Shown in pieces: positions 1 through 7,931 of a stretch of 64,000 nucleotides of DNA. The first letter of the stretch is position 1. Each line of letters opens with the position of its first letter. Origin of the DNA: VBOC01 sp964512655 (GTDB lineage Bacteria > Bacteroidota > Ignavibacteria > UBA10030 > SZUA-254); NCBI GenBank assembly GCA_964512655.1, contig CAZEJT010000002.1:124001-188000 (forward strand), in the 5' to 3' direction. The position numbers and the translations under genes were made by a program. The notes under the pieces are model-generated. The model did not search any database. It saw only the letters and a list, made by a program, of their open reading frames with translations, and had not been told where the DNA came from.

Positions 1-450
1 CACCTTGACAGGGAACGCTATCGTGGGCTGGTACGTGTCTCGTTCACGATCTGCGTCCACGATCGCAGGCCACTTTTAAATGATGGTTGCGTGGTCGATG
101 CTCTGTCTCACATCCTACTTCGCGAAGCGCGGGGCACAGATTGTGAAATCCTGGTCTATCTTTTCATGCCCGACCACTGCCACATCCTTCTGCAGGGAAA
201 ATCAGAACGCTCGGATACCTGGGCGGCGATCACCCGGTTCAAACAGATGGCGGGCTATTGGCTCTCAAAGAACTTCCCCGGGGCTAGATGGCAAAGAGAC
301 TTTTACGATCACATTCTACGAGCAGAAGAGGATACGATACGACACGTCCGGTACATTCTTGAGAATCCGTTGAGGAAAGGACTTACGCGTGACTGGAACT
401 CTTACCTGCACAAGGGGTCGACTGTTTTTGTTCTTCAGGAGATACGCTGA
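1..450 (+). CDS. REP-associated tyrosine transposase (RAYT, IS200/Y1-type), 5'-truncated by the window edge
   Basis: The reading frame is open from base 1 and ends with TGA at 448-450, so the start lies outside the window. The protein has the HUH single-strand nuclease signature MPDHCH (His codons 175-177 and 181-183) and a later FYDHIL segment whose Tyr (304-306) is the expected catalytic nucleophile. The ENPLRKGL tail is typical of RAYT proteins. RAYTs are single-copy domesticated relatives of IS200/IS605 transposases that act on REP hairpins. GTAG-flanked hairpins elsewhere in this window (35066, 53715, 59255) are plausible substrates, which is inference. No insertion-sequence ends are visible around the gene. 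Family assignment is secure; activity is unknown. Confidence 0.85.
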   Translation, partial: HLDRERYRGLVRVSFTICVHDRRPLLNDGCVVDALSHILLREARGTDCEILVYLFMPDHCHILLQGKSERSDTWAAITRFKQMAGYWLSKNFPGARWQRDFYDHILRAEEDTIRHVRYILENPLRKGLTRDWNSYLHKGSTVFVLQEIR

Positions 451-545
451 GATCCGGCTGACGTAATCCGTACCAACGTCGCTGAGAGGCGTCCACACGT
501 GCAACACTTGCTTTGAAACTTTTTCCCAATTAAATTGTTTTATTA

Positions 546-563
546 TTTAAGCAAATGCTAAAA
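546..563. promoter_or_regulatory. Candidate ArsR-family operator
   Basis: An imperfect palindrome, TTTAAGCA then AA then TGCTAAAA (7 of 8 positions pair), lies in an AT-rich stretch 15 bases before the ArsR start codon. ArsR/SmtB repressors bind AT-rich inverted repeats of about this size in their own promoters. A TATTAT box at 541-546 abuts it and could be a -10 element. Binding is inferred from position and symmetry only. Confidence 0.45.
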
Positions 564-578
564 TATGGGGATTGATCT

Positions 579-983
579 ATGAAAAAAGTATTTGTCGAAG
601 GCAAACTCTGCGTCGGCCCAAACTTCAGCAAGGCGGAGTTCGCCCTCATCAAGCGAAACCTGAGTGAACAAAAGGGCTTGAAAACCCTTGCGGATTCTCT
701 TGGTGCCGCCGGGAATTTGCAGCGCATGAACATCCTTTATCTATTGCACGCCCACAGGGAAATGTGTGTGTGTGACCTCGCAGAAGTTCTGTCTCTCACG
801 GACTCTGCGGTATCACAGCATTTGCGAAAATTGAAAGACAAGTACATTGTCCAATCCCGTCGAGCCGGGCAAACGATCTACTACTCCCTCCTGAACAACG
901 TGTTCACGTCCAACCTGGCAGACATGTTCGCTATGAATGAGACGAAAGAACAGCACGCTTTTGTACTGAATGAAAGGGGTTAA
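579..983 (+). CDS. ArsR/SmtB-family metal-responsive repressor
   Basis: 134-aa winged-helix protein. The core reads LGAAGNLQRMNILYLL, then MCVCDLAEVLSLTDSAVSQH (recognition helix), then LRKLKD and the wing AGQTIYYSL. The CVCDL motif matches the alpha-3 metal site of ArsR, CadC and SmtB sensors, where two Cys bind a soft metal. An N-terminal extension of about 35 residues holds another Cys (CVG), as in CadC-like members with a second ligand site. It lies 3 bases upstream of a MerT-like gene, so it probably represses a mercury or related soft-metal operon through the palindrome at 546-563. The inducing metal cannot be read from the sequence. Confidence 0.9.
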   Translation: MKKVFVEGKLCVGPNFSKAEFALIKRNLSEQKGLKTLADSLGAAGNLQRMNILYLLHAHREMCVCDLAEVLSLTDSAVSQHLRKLKDKYIVQSRRAGQTIYYSLLNNVFTSNLADMFAMNETKEQHAFVLNERG

Positions 984-986
984 TCG

Positions 987-2027
987 ATGAAGCACACAAC
1001 ACTCCCAAGCGCAGGGGGAATAGTGTCGGCCGTGATTGCGTCACTCTGTTGCATTGGCCCGGTCGTACTCGGCCTGATCGGATTAGGAAGCATCGGGGTG
1101 TTCACGGTTTTTGAATCCTACCGACCGTACTTCATAGGATTCACCATTGCCATTCTGGGGTTGGCATTTTATCTCACGTATCGCAAACGCGAAGTGAAAT
1201 GCGAGGACGGCACATGCAAAGTTGAAACTGCCGGGAAATGGAACAAGATGACGGTGTGGCTTGCCGCTGCATTATCGGCACTGGCCATATTGTTTCCGTA
1301 CACAGGCTTTACGGCCACCTCCCCTCTGGCAACATCCGTCGGAGATACTTCCACTCCTCTCACCCTGCGCGTGAGCTTCTTCAACGTACCGCTGGTGTGT
1401 AACGCTGCCCCGCTCATCGGTTGTGGCAGTCGAGCCAAATTCATCATGCTCGATCTCATGAAAGATTCAACGGTAAAGGAAGCCTGGCTCAATCGACGGG
1501 GGACCGCAATGGCAGTTGTCTGGAATGGTGACCCCGGCGAAGCCGCCCGTCAGACTGTGCTTACATCGGTCTTCTCTAAACACGGCTTGGCCATTGAGCC
1601 GTCAGGCGAGAAGGACATCGGTGCGCTTGTGGAGGACTTCAAGTCAAGGGACAGGTGGTATAAAGGATCGGATGTCGACGCTCTCAGCATTCAGGAAGCT
1701 GGGGTGATCGCAGACCGGCTCCTTACTGTCGTCAGCAATCACGCGGAGTTCAAGAAGTACGAAGACAGGCTGGCATTTCGTGAAGAGGTAAAAACGACCG
1801 TTCAGAATCGTTTTCTCTCTATCAAATCATTTGCCGAGCTCGACGCTTCGAATAGCATGCAGCAGGATATCTTTGCCACTGCAATAAAATACCTCGGCAA
1901 GGAGAATCTGCCCGATCCCCGGGTGCTCAGGGAGGAGTATAGCGCTCTCCGGGATGCGGATGAGGCTTGCTGCAGCGATTCTATGCGTGGCGCCGCCTGT
2001 TGCGCGAAAGACAAACAGGGAAAGTAA
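987..2027 (+). CDS. MerT-like mercuric transporter fused to a ~220-residue C-terminal domain
   Basis: 346 aa, against about 116 for classical MerT. Residues 1-75 are MerT-like: TM1 carries the paired Cys in SLCCIGPVVLGLIGLG, TM2 follows, then a cytoplasmic loop with KCEDGTC. TM3 (MTVWLAAALSALAILF) is near residues 87-105. The rest is predicted extracytoplasmic and has a NVPLVCNAAPLIGCGSR motif and a Cys-rich end (DEACCSDS, GAACCAKD). The Cys-rich tail could hand metal ions over, taking the role of the separate MerP chaperone; that is inference. One base separates it from the CopZ-like gene, and the ArsR gene is 3 bases upstream. No merA is present in the window. The C-terminal domain is not assigned to a family here. 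Confidence 0.8.
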   Translation: MKHTTLPSAGGIVSAVIASLCCIGPVVLGLIGLGSIGVFTVFESYRPYFIGFTIAILGLAFYLTYRKREVKCEDGTCKVETAGKWNKMTVWLAAALSALAILFPYTGFTATSPLATSVGDTSTPLTLRVSFFNVPLVCNAAPLIGCGSRAKFIMLDLMKDSTVKEAWLNRRGTAMAVVWNGDPGEAARQTVLTSVFSKHGLAIEPSGEKDIGALVEDFKSRDRWYKGSDVDALSIQEAGVIADRLLTVVSNHAEFKKYEDRLAFREEVKTTVQNRFLSIKSFAELDASNSMQQDIFATAIKYLGKENLPDPRVLREEYSALRDADEACCSDSMRGAACCAKDKQGK

Positions 2028-2028
2028 C

Positions 2029-2583
2029 ATGAATCAATGCCGCACGAGTTCGGTCGAGGCTATCGCAGCGAACCGGCATAAGAAGGATGACACGTGCTGT
2101 CTTGTGACTGATATATCCTCCGCACCGATGACAGCCGCGTGCCCGGTTTCAGGGACTTCCTCGCACAGGGTTCAGCGACGTACACTCGAGCACCTGATAT
2201 GCCCTAGCCGGCTGCGTGATATTCGAAACGTTCAGTATTATTTTTGTACAGACCCGCATTGCCCCGTCGTTTACTTCTCGAACGAGCAAGCACCACATTT
2301 CCTTGTGCAGGACGTCGCAGTGAAAGTCCTTGCGAAGGACGCAGGCGACGACGTGAATGTATGCTATTGTTTCGATTGGACTCGCGGTCGAATCAAAGAC
2401 GAGATCCAACAGACTGGGAAGTCGACAGCTTCATTTGAGATTGCCAGGGAGATCAAGGCAGGAAATTGCGCCTGCGAAATCAAGAATCCTAAGGGCGAAT
2501 GCTGCCTTGGCGATGTCAATACCTACGTCAAGCGGGTCGTTTTGCGTCATGCACTCCCACGCAAAGGAAAACGGTATAAATAG
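2029..2583 (+). CDS. CopZ-like [2Fe-2S]/zinc metallochaperone domain protein
   Basis: 184 aa. The ATG at 2029 follows the previous stop by one base; an upstream in-frame start at 1954 would overlap the MerT-like gene and is rejected. The layout matches the N-terminal zinc and [2Fe-2S] domain of Archaeoglobus-type CopZ: CPVSG near residue 38, YYFCTDPHCPVVYF, VCYCFDWTRGRIKDEI, and the Cys-rich GNCACEIKNPKGECCLG. Family members normally have CPVCG; here the second Cys is Ser, so the zinc site may be altered. An HMA copper-binding domain is absent. The protein probably receives or buffers the metal imported by the neighbouring MerT-like protein, a role inferred from context. Confidence 0.75.
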   Translation: MNQCRTSSVEAIAANRHKKDDTCCLVTDISSAPMTAACPVSGTSSHRVQRRTLEHLICPSRLRDIRNVQYYFCTDPHCPVVYFSNEQAPHFLVQDVAVKVLAKDAGDDVNVCYCFDWTRGRIKDEIQQTGKSTASFEIAREIKAGNCACEIKNPKGECCLGDVNTYVKRVVLRHALPRKGKRYK

Positions 2584-2615
2584 CTCGCTGATTTTCAATC
2601 ATGAAAGGAGTAGTC

Positions 2616-3011
2616 GTGAAAACAATTCTTGCGATACTTGTAGTAGCATTGTTCCTCGGGGCATTGGTTTCAATCGTATCCGCACAGGATTGGATGAAAC
2701 TTGATCCGAAAAATCTTACGCTCTTGATTGATACTACTGTCATCCGCGCTTATGAAGTTACACTTGCTCCCGGAGAGAAAAGCAGCATACACACTCATCC
2801 TGCAGAATTCTTTTATGCGCTCACTGATGGTAGCATCAAGGTTCATTATTCAGACGGTGACAGTGTGCTCTACGATCTCAAGGCCGGAGATGCAGGTTTT
2901 AGTAATCCTGAACGCCCGCATTGGACGCAGAATATTGGGGACAAGACTGCGAAGTGGATAGAACTTGAACTCAAGGAGCATCCCTATAAGAAGGCTCGTA
3001 AGCCTAAGTAA
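2616..3011 (+). CDS. Exported single-domain cupin protein
   Basis: 131 aa from GTG at 2616, chosen because AAAGGAG (2604-2610) sits 5 bases upstream; an ATG at 2601 would overlap that ribosome-binding site. An N-terminal signal or anchor helix (TILAILVVALFLGALVSIV) ends at SAQ. The mature part is a cupin barrel: IHTHPAEFFYALTDG (motif 1, two His and one Glu) and a second motif around NPERPHWTQN. Such small periplasmic cupins bind a metal, but their substrates are mostly unknown. It follows the metal operon by 32 bases and may be co-transcribed. No specific function is claimed. Confidence 0.75.
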   Translation: MKTILAILVVALFLGALVSIVSAQDWMKLDPKNLTLLIDTTVIRAYEVTLAPGEKSSIHTHPAEFFYALTDGSIKVHYSDGDSVLYDLKAGDAGFSNPERPHWTQNIGDKTAKWIELELKEHPYKKARKPK

Positions 3012-3105
3012 CAACACCGCTATTTAAGAATACTCGGTTCTCGATTAATGAGTTATTTAATACACCATTTGAGGCGGTGCACGACCCCCAGAGGGGACAA
3101 CTCCG

Positions 3106-3246
3106 GAAATTGCCTACCTTACCGCAGCCTCTCGTTAAACGTTCACCACCGCTCTAAACGAGCTCAGAGAGAAAGGACTTATTGAGTTCGGTCGCAAGAG
3201 ATTGATTATACATAATCTGGATCCGCCTCGGAGTTTGGCGGATTAA
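3106..3246 (+). pseudogene. Remnant of a Crp/Fnr-type regulator (DNA-binding domain only)
   Basis: Translated from 3106 the frame gives EIAYLTAASR, a TAA stop at 3136-3138, then TFTTALNELREKGLIEFGRK and RLIIHNL, ending with TAA at 3244-3246. This aligns with the helix-turn-helix end of the intact Crp-like gene at 10364-11053 (EIAFLTATSRQTVTTVLNDL); the stop replaces a Gln codon, CAA to TAA. No effector-binding domain is recognisable upstream, where the frame also appears shifted. It is a dead fragment, probably of a paralogue or an older copy of the same regulator. It fills most of the gap between the cupin gene and the sigma factor. Confidence 0.8.
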
Positions 3247-3308
3247 CGCGCCTCAGCACCTTCTCGGGAAGAAATCCCCCCATTTTGTTGTCCTACGTAT
3301 ATCGGCTC

Positions 3309-3902
3309 ATGGCGGATTCACCACGATCACATTTGCGAATTGTTGCGTCATCAGAGCTTCATCCGAAGGTCCGGTTTGAAGAACTGTTCCTTCATCATCT
3401 CGATTCATTGTATCGCACCGGCCTGCGACTCACGCGGAAGAAAGAAGACACGGAAGACTTACTGCAGGAAACGTTGCTGAAGGCGATGAGAGGATTTCAT
3501 CAGCTTGCCGACCATTCAAAAATGCGGGCTTGGTTGTTTCAAATACTTGTCAACACCTTCTACAACAACGAGAAGAGTCGAAAACGAGATCTACCCATTG
3601 TCGATGTGGAGCTCAACGAAGACCTTGTGATGTCTTCGCTGGACGTGCCGCAGTATGATCCTCTTGAAGTCTTCGGCAACTTTCTCAGCGATGAGGTCGC
3701 GCGCGCACTCGATCATCTTTCGACAGATTTCCGCATCGTTCTTCTTCTCTTCGACGTGGAAGGTCTGCGTTACGAAGAGATAGCCGAAATATGTCATTGC
3801 TCGAAGGGCACAGTGGCTTCACGGTTGTACCGGGCAAGAGAGATCCTTCGGAGGTCGCTTGAAGATTATGCGCGGATTCATGGTTATGGAAAGAAGCGAT
3901 AA
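3309..3902 (+). CDS. ECF-type RNA polymerase sigma factor
   Basis: About 197 aa from ATG 3309 (a TTG at 3285 is the alternative; neither has a strong ribosome-binding site). Region 2 includes FLHHLDSLYRTGLRLTRKKE and DTEDLLQETLLKAMRGF, with RAWLFQILVNTFYN in region 2.3/2.4. Region 4 includes ALDHLSTDFRIVLLLFDVEG, then LRYEEIAEICHCSKGTVASR and LYRAREIL. One base separates its stop from an anti-sigma gene, the usual ECF pairing. The RND efflux genes begin about 870 bases further on, so this pair may control them; that is inference. Confidence 0.9.
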   Translation: MADSPRSHLRIVASSELHPKVRFEELFLHHLDSLYRTGLRLTRKKEDTEDLLQETLLKAMRGFHQLADHSKMRAWLFQILVNTFYNNEKSRKRDLPIVDVELNEDLVMSSLDVPQYDPLEVFGNFLSDEVARALDHLSTDFRIVLLLFDVEGLRYEEIAEICHCSKGTVASRLYRAREILRRSLEDYARIHGYGKKR

Positions 3903-3903
3903 G

Positions 3904-4716
3904 ATGAAAAACGAAATGAAATGCGTCGAGGCTCGAACGATCCTTCTTGGAAGAGAAACGGATCGATTCGCACAAGAGAGAATCATTTCAGCCGAATCTC
4001 ATGTTGCACACTGTGAGGAGTGTGTCCGCTATTTTCAATACAATGCTCAACTTCAGGAGCTTCTCAGGCAAAAATTGAGACACATCGGTACACCGCCCGA
4101 AGTGCGAGAATCGTTGTTCCAGAGAATTACTAAGTCTCGCGGAAAAAAATCCAAAATCGGTCGACTCATCCGATTACCAGAATCCTGGCTCGGTCGTGTG
4201 GCCATCCTTGTCCTCTTGGTTACCGGCGGCTCGATTGGAGTCTACCTGGGATTCGTGCAGCATCGGGATCACATGTCGTCGCTGCTCCCTTCCCTTCTCG
4301 TGCAGGATCATATCGAATTACAGATGCGTGAACATCCTTTTGACATTCAAACTTCCGACAAATCGCAACTCGAGCGATGGTTTGAGAAGCGTGTTGATTT
4401 TGCAGTATCGATTCCGACACTCCCCGGCACAGAACTGGAAGGAGGAAGATTGTGCTATTTGCTTGATAGAAGGGTAGCGTTTAGTGTCTTCAAGAAAGAT
4501 GGCAAATTTGTGTCTGCGTACATTCTTGATGGAGCTGGAATCGACCTTTCCTCGATTGATCGTGTAGAGTATCGAAGCAAGCAGCACGTCTGTTGGCGTA
4601 GTGAGAAAGGGTACAACGCAGTTCTCTGGAACTCTAACGGCTTGATTTACACGCTTGTATCAAGCATACCAATGGAGGAATTGGAGATCCTTGCAACGAA
4701 TTCAGAACCAGCCTAA
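3904..4716 (+). CDS. Membrane-anchored zinc-finger anti-sigma factor
   Basis: 270 aa starting at ATG 3904, one base after the sigma gene. The N-terminal half has the ZAS signature HVAHCEECV (His-x3-Cys-x2-Cys), which binds zinc and clamps the sigma factor. A single TM helix follows near residue 105 (VAILVLLVTGGSIGVYLGF), so the remaining ~150 residues should be periplasmic. That part (for example SIPTLPGTELEGGRLCYLLD and VCWRSEKGYNAVLW) resembles the extracytoplasmic domain seen in other zf-HC2 anti-sigma factors and may be the sensor. Signal and regulon are unknown. Confidence 0.85.
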   Translation: MKNEMKCVEARTILLGRETDRFAQERIISAESHVAHCEECVRYFQYNAQLQELLRQKLRHIGTPPEVRESLFQRITKSRGKKSKIGRLIRLPESWLGRVAILVLLVTGGSIGVYLGFVQHRDHMSSLLPSLLVQDHIELQMREHPFDIQTSDKSQLERWFEKRVDFAVSIPTLPGTELEGGRLCYLLDRRVAFSVFKKDGKFVSAYILDGAGIDLSSIDRVEYRSKQHVCWRSEKGYNAVLWNSNGLIYTLVSSIPMEELEILATNSEPA

Positions 4717-4772
4717 AAGTTTTATACCTCCTGTATCCGCAATCTCACCTGCAAATTGAATAGGAATTCTCA

Positions 4773-7700
4773 GTGGTTCAAGCTGCGCTGAAAAATCCAT
4801 TCGCCGTCGCCGTGATGGCGCTGCTCATTGCCATCATCGGCATCACCGTATTGAATCGCATTCCGGTAGACATTCTTCCGGGCTTTCAAACCCCTGCCGT
4901 CCAAATTCTCACTTTCTATCCAGGAATGCCGGCAGAGATCATGGAACGCGATATCACGAACCGCCTCGAGCGATGGACCGGACAGTCGGATGGGATAGCT
5001 CGGCAGGAATCAAAATCAATTGTCGGTGTCAGCATTGTCAAGGATTTCTTCCGAACTGACATCGATCCGAACACTGCGATGTCACAGGTAACATCGCTTG
5101 CAATGTCGGATCTGTTCTATCTTCCTCCAGGTACAATACCTCCAATGGTGATGCTGTTCGACCCAACGGCGTCGATTCCGCTTGCGCTCCTGACCGTAAG
5201 CAGCGATTCGCTTGATGAGACCAAATTGTATGACGTTGCGTATTTCAATATTCGCAATCAGTTGAGCTCTGTCCCGGGCGTCATCGCACCTGCTGTGTAC
5301 GGAGGGAAGTTGAGAAGAATCCTCGCCTATCTTGATCCTGACAAAGTCCAGGCAAGAGGACTTTCTCCTCTCGATGTTGTGAATGCCATTCGGAGCTTTA
5401 ATGTGCTCGTCCCGACCGGTGATGCTAAAATCGGCGACCTCGATTACAACATCAACGCGAACGGCATGGTAGAGAAAATCGAAGACCTCAACAATGTTCC
5501 GATCAAGGTCGTGAATGGTGCACTGGTTTTTGTGAAAGACGTGGGACACGTACAGGATGCCTATGCAATCCAGACGAACATCGTCCACGTAAATGGGAAG
5601 CGACAAGTGTACATACCGATCTATCGCCGACCGGGTGCCAACACGATTCAGGCTGTGGAAGGCGTAAAGTCGATCATGCCAACAGTGCTTGCTCGAATAC
5701 CGAGCGGCATCAATCTCAATGTCATCTTCGATCAGTCTACATACGTTCGAAACTCAATCGCTGCGCTCGAAGACGAAGGTCTCCTTGGCGCTGTGCTTGC
5801 GGGACTCATGATTCTGACTTTTCTTGGAAGCGTTCGCTCGACCGGAATCATCCTGCTTGCCCTGCCGCTTTCTGTTCTCGCTGCATTTATCGGGTTGTAC
5901 TTCACCAATCAGACGATCAACAGCATGACACTCGGCGGACTTGCTCTTGCGGTGGGTATGTTGATCGATAACGGGATTGTTGTACTGGAAAATATCGATC
6001 GTCATCTTAAACTCGGCGAGCGTCCACGCGAGGCAGCATTGAATGGAGCGAAGGAAGTTGCTCTGCCTGTGTTAGTCTCTACTATCACAATCATTGTGGT
6101 ATTCTTCCCCGTCGTTTTCCTGACAGGGATGGGAAAGTTTCTCTTTACACCCCTGGCCCTTGCTGTCGCATTCGCGATGGCTGCATCGTATGTCATGGCA
6201 CAAACATTGGTTCCGGCCTCGGCTGCGAAGTTCTTGAAAGAGCACGACGCACCTCTCAGGGGCATCGGAAAATTTCTCTTGCGCTTTGAATCGCGCTTCG
6301 AAAGATTCCGTTCAAGGTACGAATCGCTGCTGGCAACCGCTCTCGCCCGACGCAAGCAGGTCATCGCTACTATCGTGATTGTGTTTGTGCTGTCACTCGT
6401 GCTCTATCTGTTCATCGGCACAGAGCTTTTTCCGAGTCTTGATGCCGGCCAGTTCATGATTAGAGTTCGTGCAAGTTCCGGCACACGTGTCGAGAATACG
6501 GCTGAACTTGCAAGGGAGATCGAGCAGTTTATCCGAGAAACAATTCCCGGCGATGAGATCCACACGATTATTTCCAACATCGGCGTCCTGAACGACTGGC
6601 CTGCGGCGTATACACCGAATTCCGGACCACAGGACGCATTCATCAATGTGCAGCTCACCGAACATCATAGCCGCAGGACGATAGAATATGCTGCAATGCT
6701 GAGAGAGGGACTTGCGGAAAAATTTCCAGGCATTAATTTTGCTTTTGATACCGGGGGGCTGATAACTGCCGCGCTGAACTTCGGCCTCCCCTCACCGATC
6801 GACGTTCAAATCGAAGGCAATGATTTCTCAGTTGCGCATGGAATCGCCGAGAAGGTCAGAGAGATCATGTTCAATACTCGCGGCGCCGTTGATGTGCGAA
6901 TCCACCAGCGCCTTGATTATCCACAGATCGATGTCGATGTTGACCGAACAAAAGTCGCAGCCGTCGGACTCACGCAAGAGCACGTCGTAAAGAACGTCGT
7001 AACGGCGTTAAACTCCAGTATCAACTTTCTTCCATCATTCTGGATCGATTACAAGACGGGTAATCACTATTTCGTCGGTGCGACATATCCCGAAAAACTG
7101 TTGGACTCGAAGGAAACTCTTGAAAACATCCCCATCACCAGCCCGAACCAATCGAGTCCGGTACTCTTAAGGAACCTTGCGACGTTCAAGCGCACAACGG
7201 CACCGATGGAGGTGAACCACTTCAACATCACTCGTGTCACAGACGTCTATGCGAACGTCTACGGTCGCGATATCGGCTCTGTGGCAAATGAGATAGAGGC
7301 GAAGATCGATGAGCTGGCAAAAGACAAGTCCGTCGTACCACCCGGATATTTCATCAGAATGCGCGGAGAGATTTCAAGCATGAACGAGTCGTTCAAGGGT
7401 TTGGGCTTCGGGCTGCTCCTCGCTGTGATTCTTGTGTATCTTGTGATGGTACCGCTCTTTAAATCGTTCCTCGATCCGTTCATCGTGATGTTCTCTGTGC
7501 CGCTCGGTATCATCGGCGTGCTGTGGATTCTGTTCCTCACAGGGACGAATATCAGTATTCAATCGCTCATGGGTGTGATCATGATGGTGGGGATTTCGGT
7601 GTCGTACAGCGTCCTTCTCGTAGATTTTGCTAACAGGCTTCGCAATGAAGGGAAGAGAGTGCGGGACGCAATCACGACTGCCGCAAGGATTCGCCTTCGC

Positions 7701-7931
7701 CCGATCCTCATGACTTCAATTGCGGCGATTCTCGGCTTGCTTCCGATGGCAGTGCGCATCGGCACGGGCGGGGAAGCAAATATTCCGCTCGCTCGTGCAG
7801 TGATCGGCGGACTGCTCGTCTCCACTTCGCTGACATTGCTCCTCGTACCAGTGCTGTATACGGTGTTTAAAAAGGAGGTATCACAAATACCCGCGAGAGC
7901 CGAATCGCCCGGCATGGGTCAACAGGTATGA
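4773..7931 (+). CDS. RND multidrug/metal efflux pump (AcrB/HAE1-type permease)
   Basis: 1052 aa, normal for an HAE1-type RND pump, with GTG start at 4773. TM1 is near residues 10-28. Porter-domain motifs follow (PVDILPGFQTPAVQILTFYP). The TM4 relay segment is GMLIDNGIVVLENIDRHLK, with Asp399-Asn400 where AcrB has Asp-Asp; D-N variants are common in the family. A second half repeats the fold (IPLARAVIGGLLVSTSLTLL). The pump works with the adaptor that overlaps its last four bases and with the TolC-like gene after that, forming a trimeric inner-membrane/periplasm/outer-membrane exporter. Substrate is not readable; the metal-linked surroundings hint at metals or biocides. Confidence 0.93.
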   Translation: MVQAALKNPFAVAVMALLIAIIGITVLNRIPVDILPGFQTPAVQILTFYPGMPAEIMERDITNRLERWTGQSDGIARQESKSIVGVSIVKDFFRTDIDPNTAMSQVTSLAMSDLFYLPPGTIPPMVMLFDPTASIPLALLTVSSDSLDETKLYDVAYFNIRNQLSSVPGVIAPAVYGGKLRRILAYLDPDKVQARGLSPLDVVNAIRSFNVLVPTGDAKIGDLDYNINANGMVEKIEDLNNVPIKVVNGALVFVKDVGHVQDAYAIQTNIVHVNGKRQVYIPIYRRPGANTIQAVEGVKSIMPTVLARIPSGINLNVIFDQSTYVRNSIAALEDEGLLGAVLAGLMILTFLGSVRSTGIILLALPLSVLAAFIGLYFTNQTINSMTLGGLALAVGMLIDNGIVVLENIDRHLKLGERPREAALNGAKEVALPVLVSTITIIVVFFPVVFLTGMGKFLFTPLALAVAFAMAASYVMAQTLVPASAAKFLKEHDAPLRGIGKFLLRFESRFERFRSRYESLLATALARRKQVIATIVIVFVLSLVLYLFIGTELFPSLDAGQFMIRVRASSGTRVENTAELAREIEQFIRETIPGDEIHTIISNIGVLNDWPAAYTPNSGPQDAFINVQLTEHHSRRTIEYAAMLREGLAEKFPGINFAFDTGGLITAALNFGLPSPIDVQIEGNDFSVAHGIAEKVREIMFNTRGAVDVRIHQRLDYPQIDVDVDRTKVAAVGLTQEHVVKNVVTALNSSINFLPSFWIDYKTGNHYFVGATYPEKLLDSKETLENIPITSPNQSSPVLLRNLATFKRTTAPMEVNHFNITRVTDVYANVYGRDIGSVANEIEAKIDELAKDKSVVPPGYFIRMRGEISSMNESFKGLGFGLLLAVILVYLVMVPLFKSFLDPFIVMFSVPLGIIGVLWILFLTGTNISIQSLMGVIMMVGISVSYSVLLVDFANRLRNEGKRVRDAITTAARIRLRPILMTSIAAILGLLPMAVRIGTGGEANIPLARAVIGGLLVSTSLTLLLVPVLYTVFKKEVSQIPARAESPGMGQQV

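Noticed and set aside
5967..5975. Inactive RND pump because TM4 has Asp-Asn instead of Asp-Asp
   Set aside because: The D-N variant is widespread in functional HAE1-type pumps, and the rest of the gene is intact.
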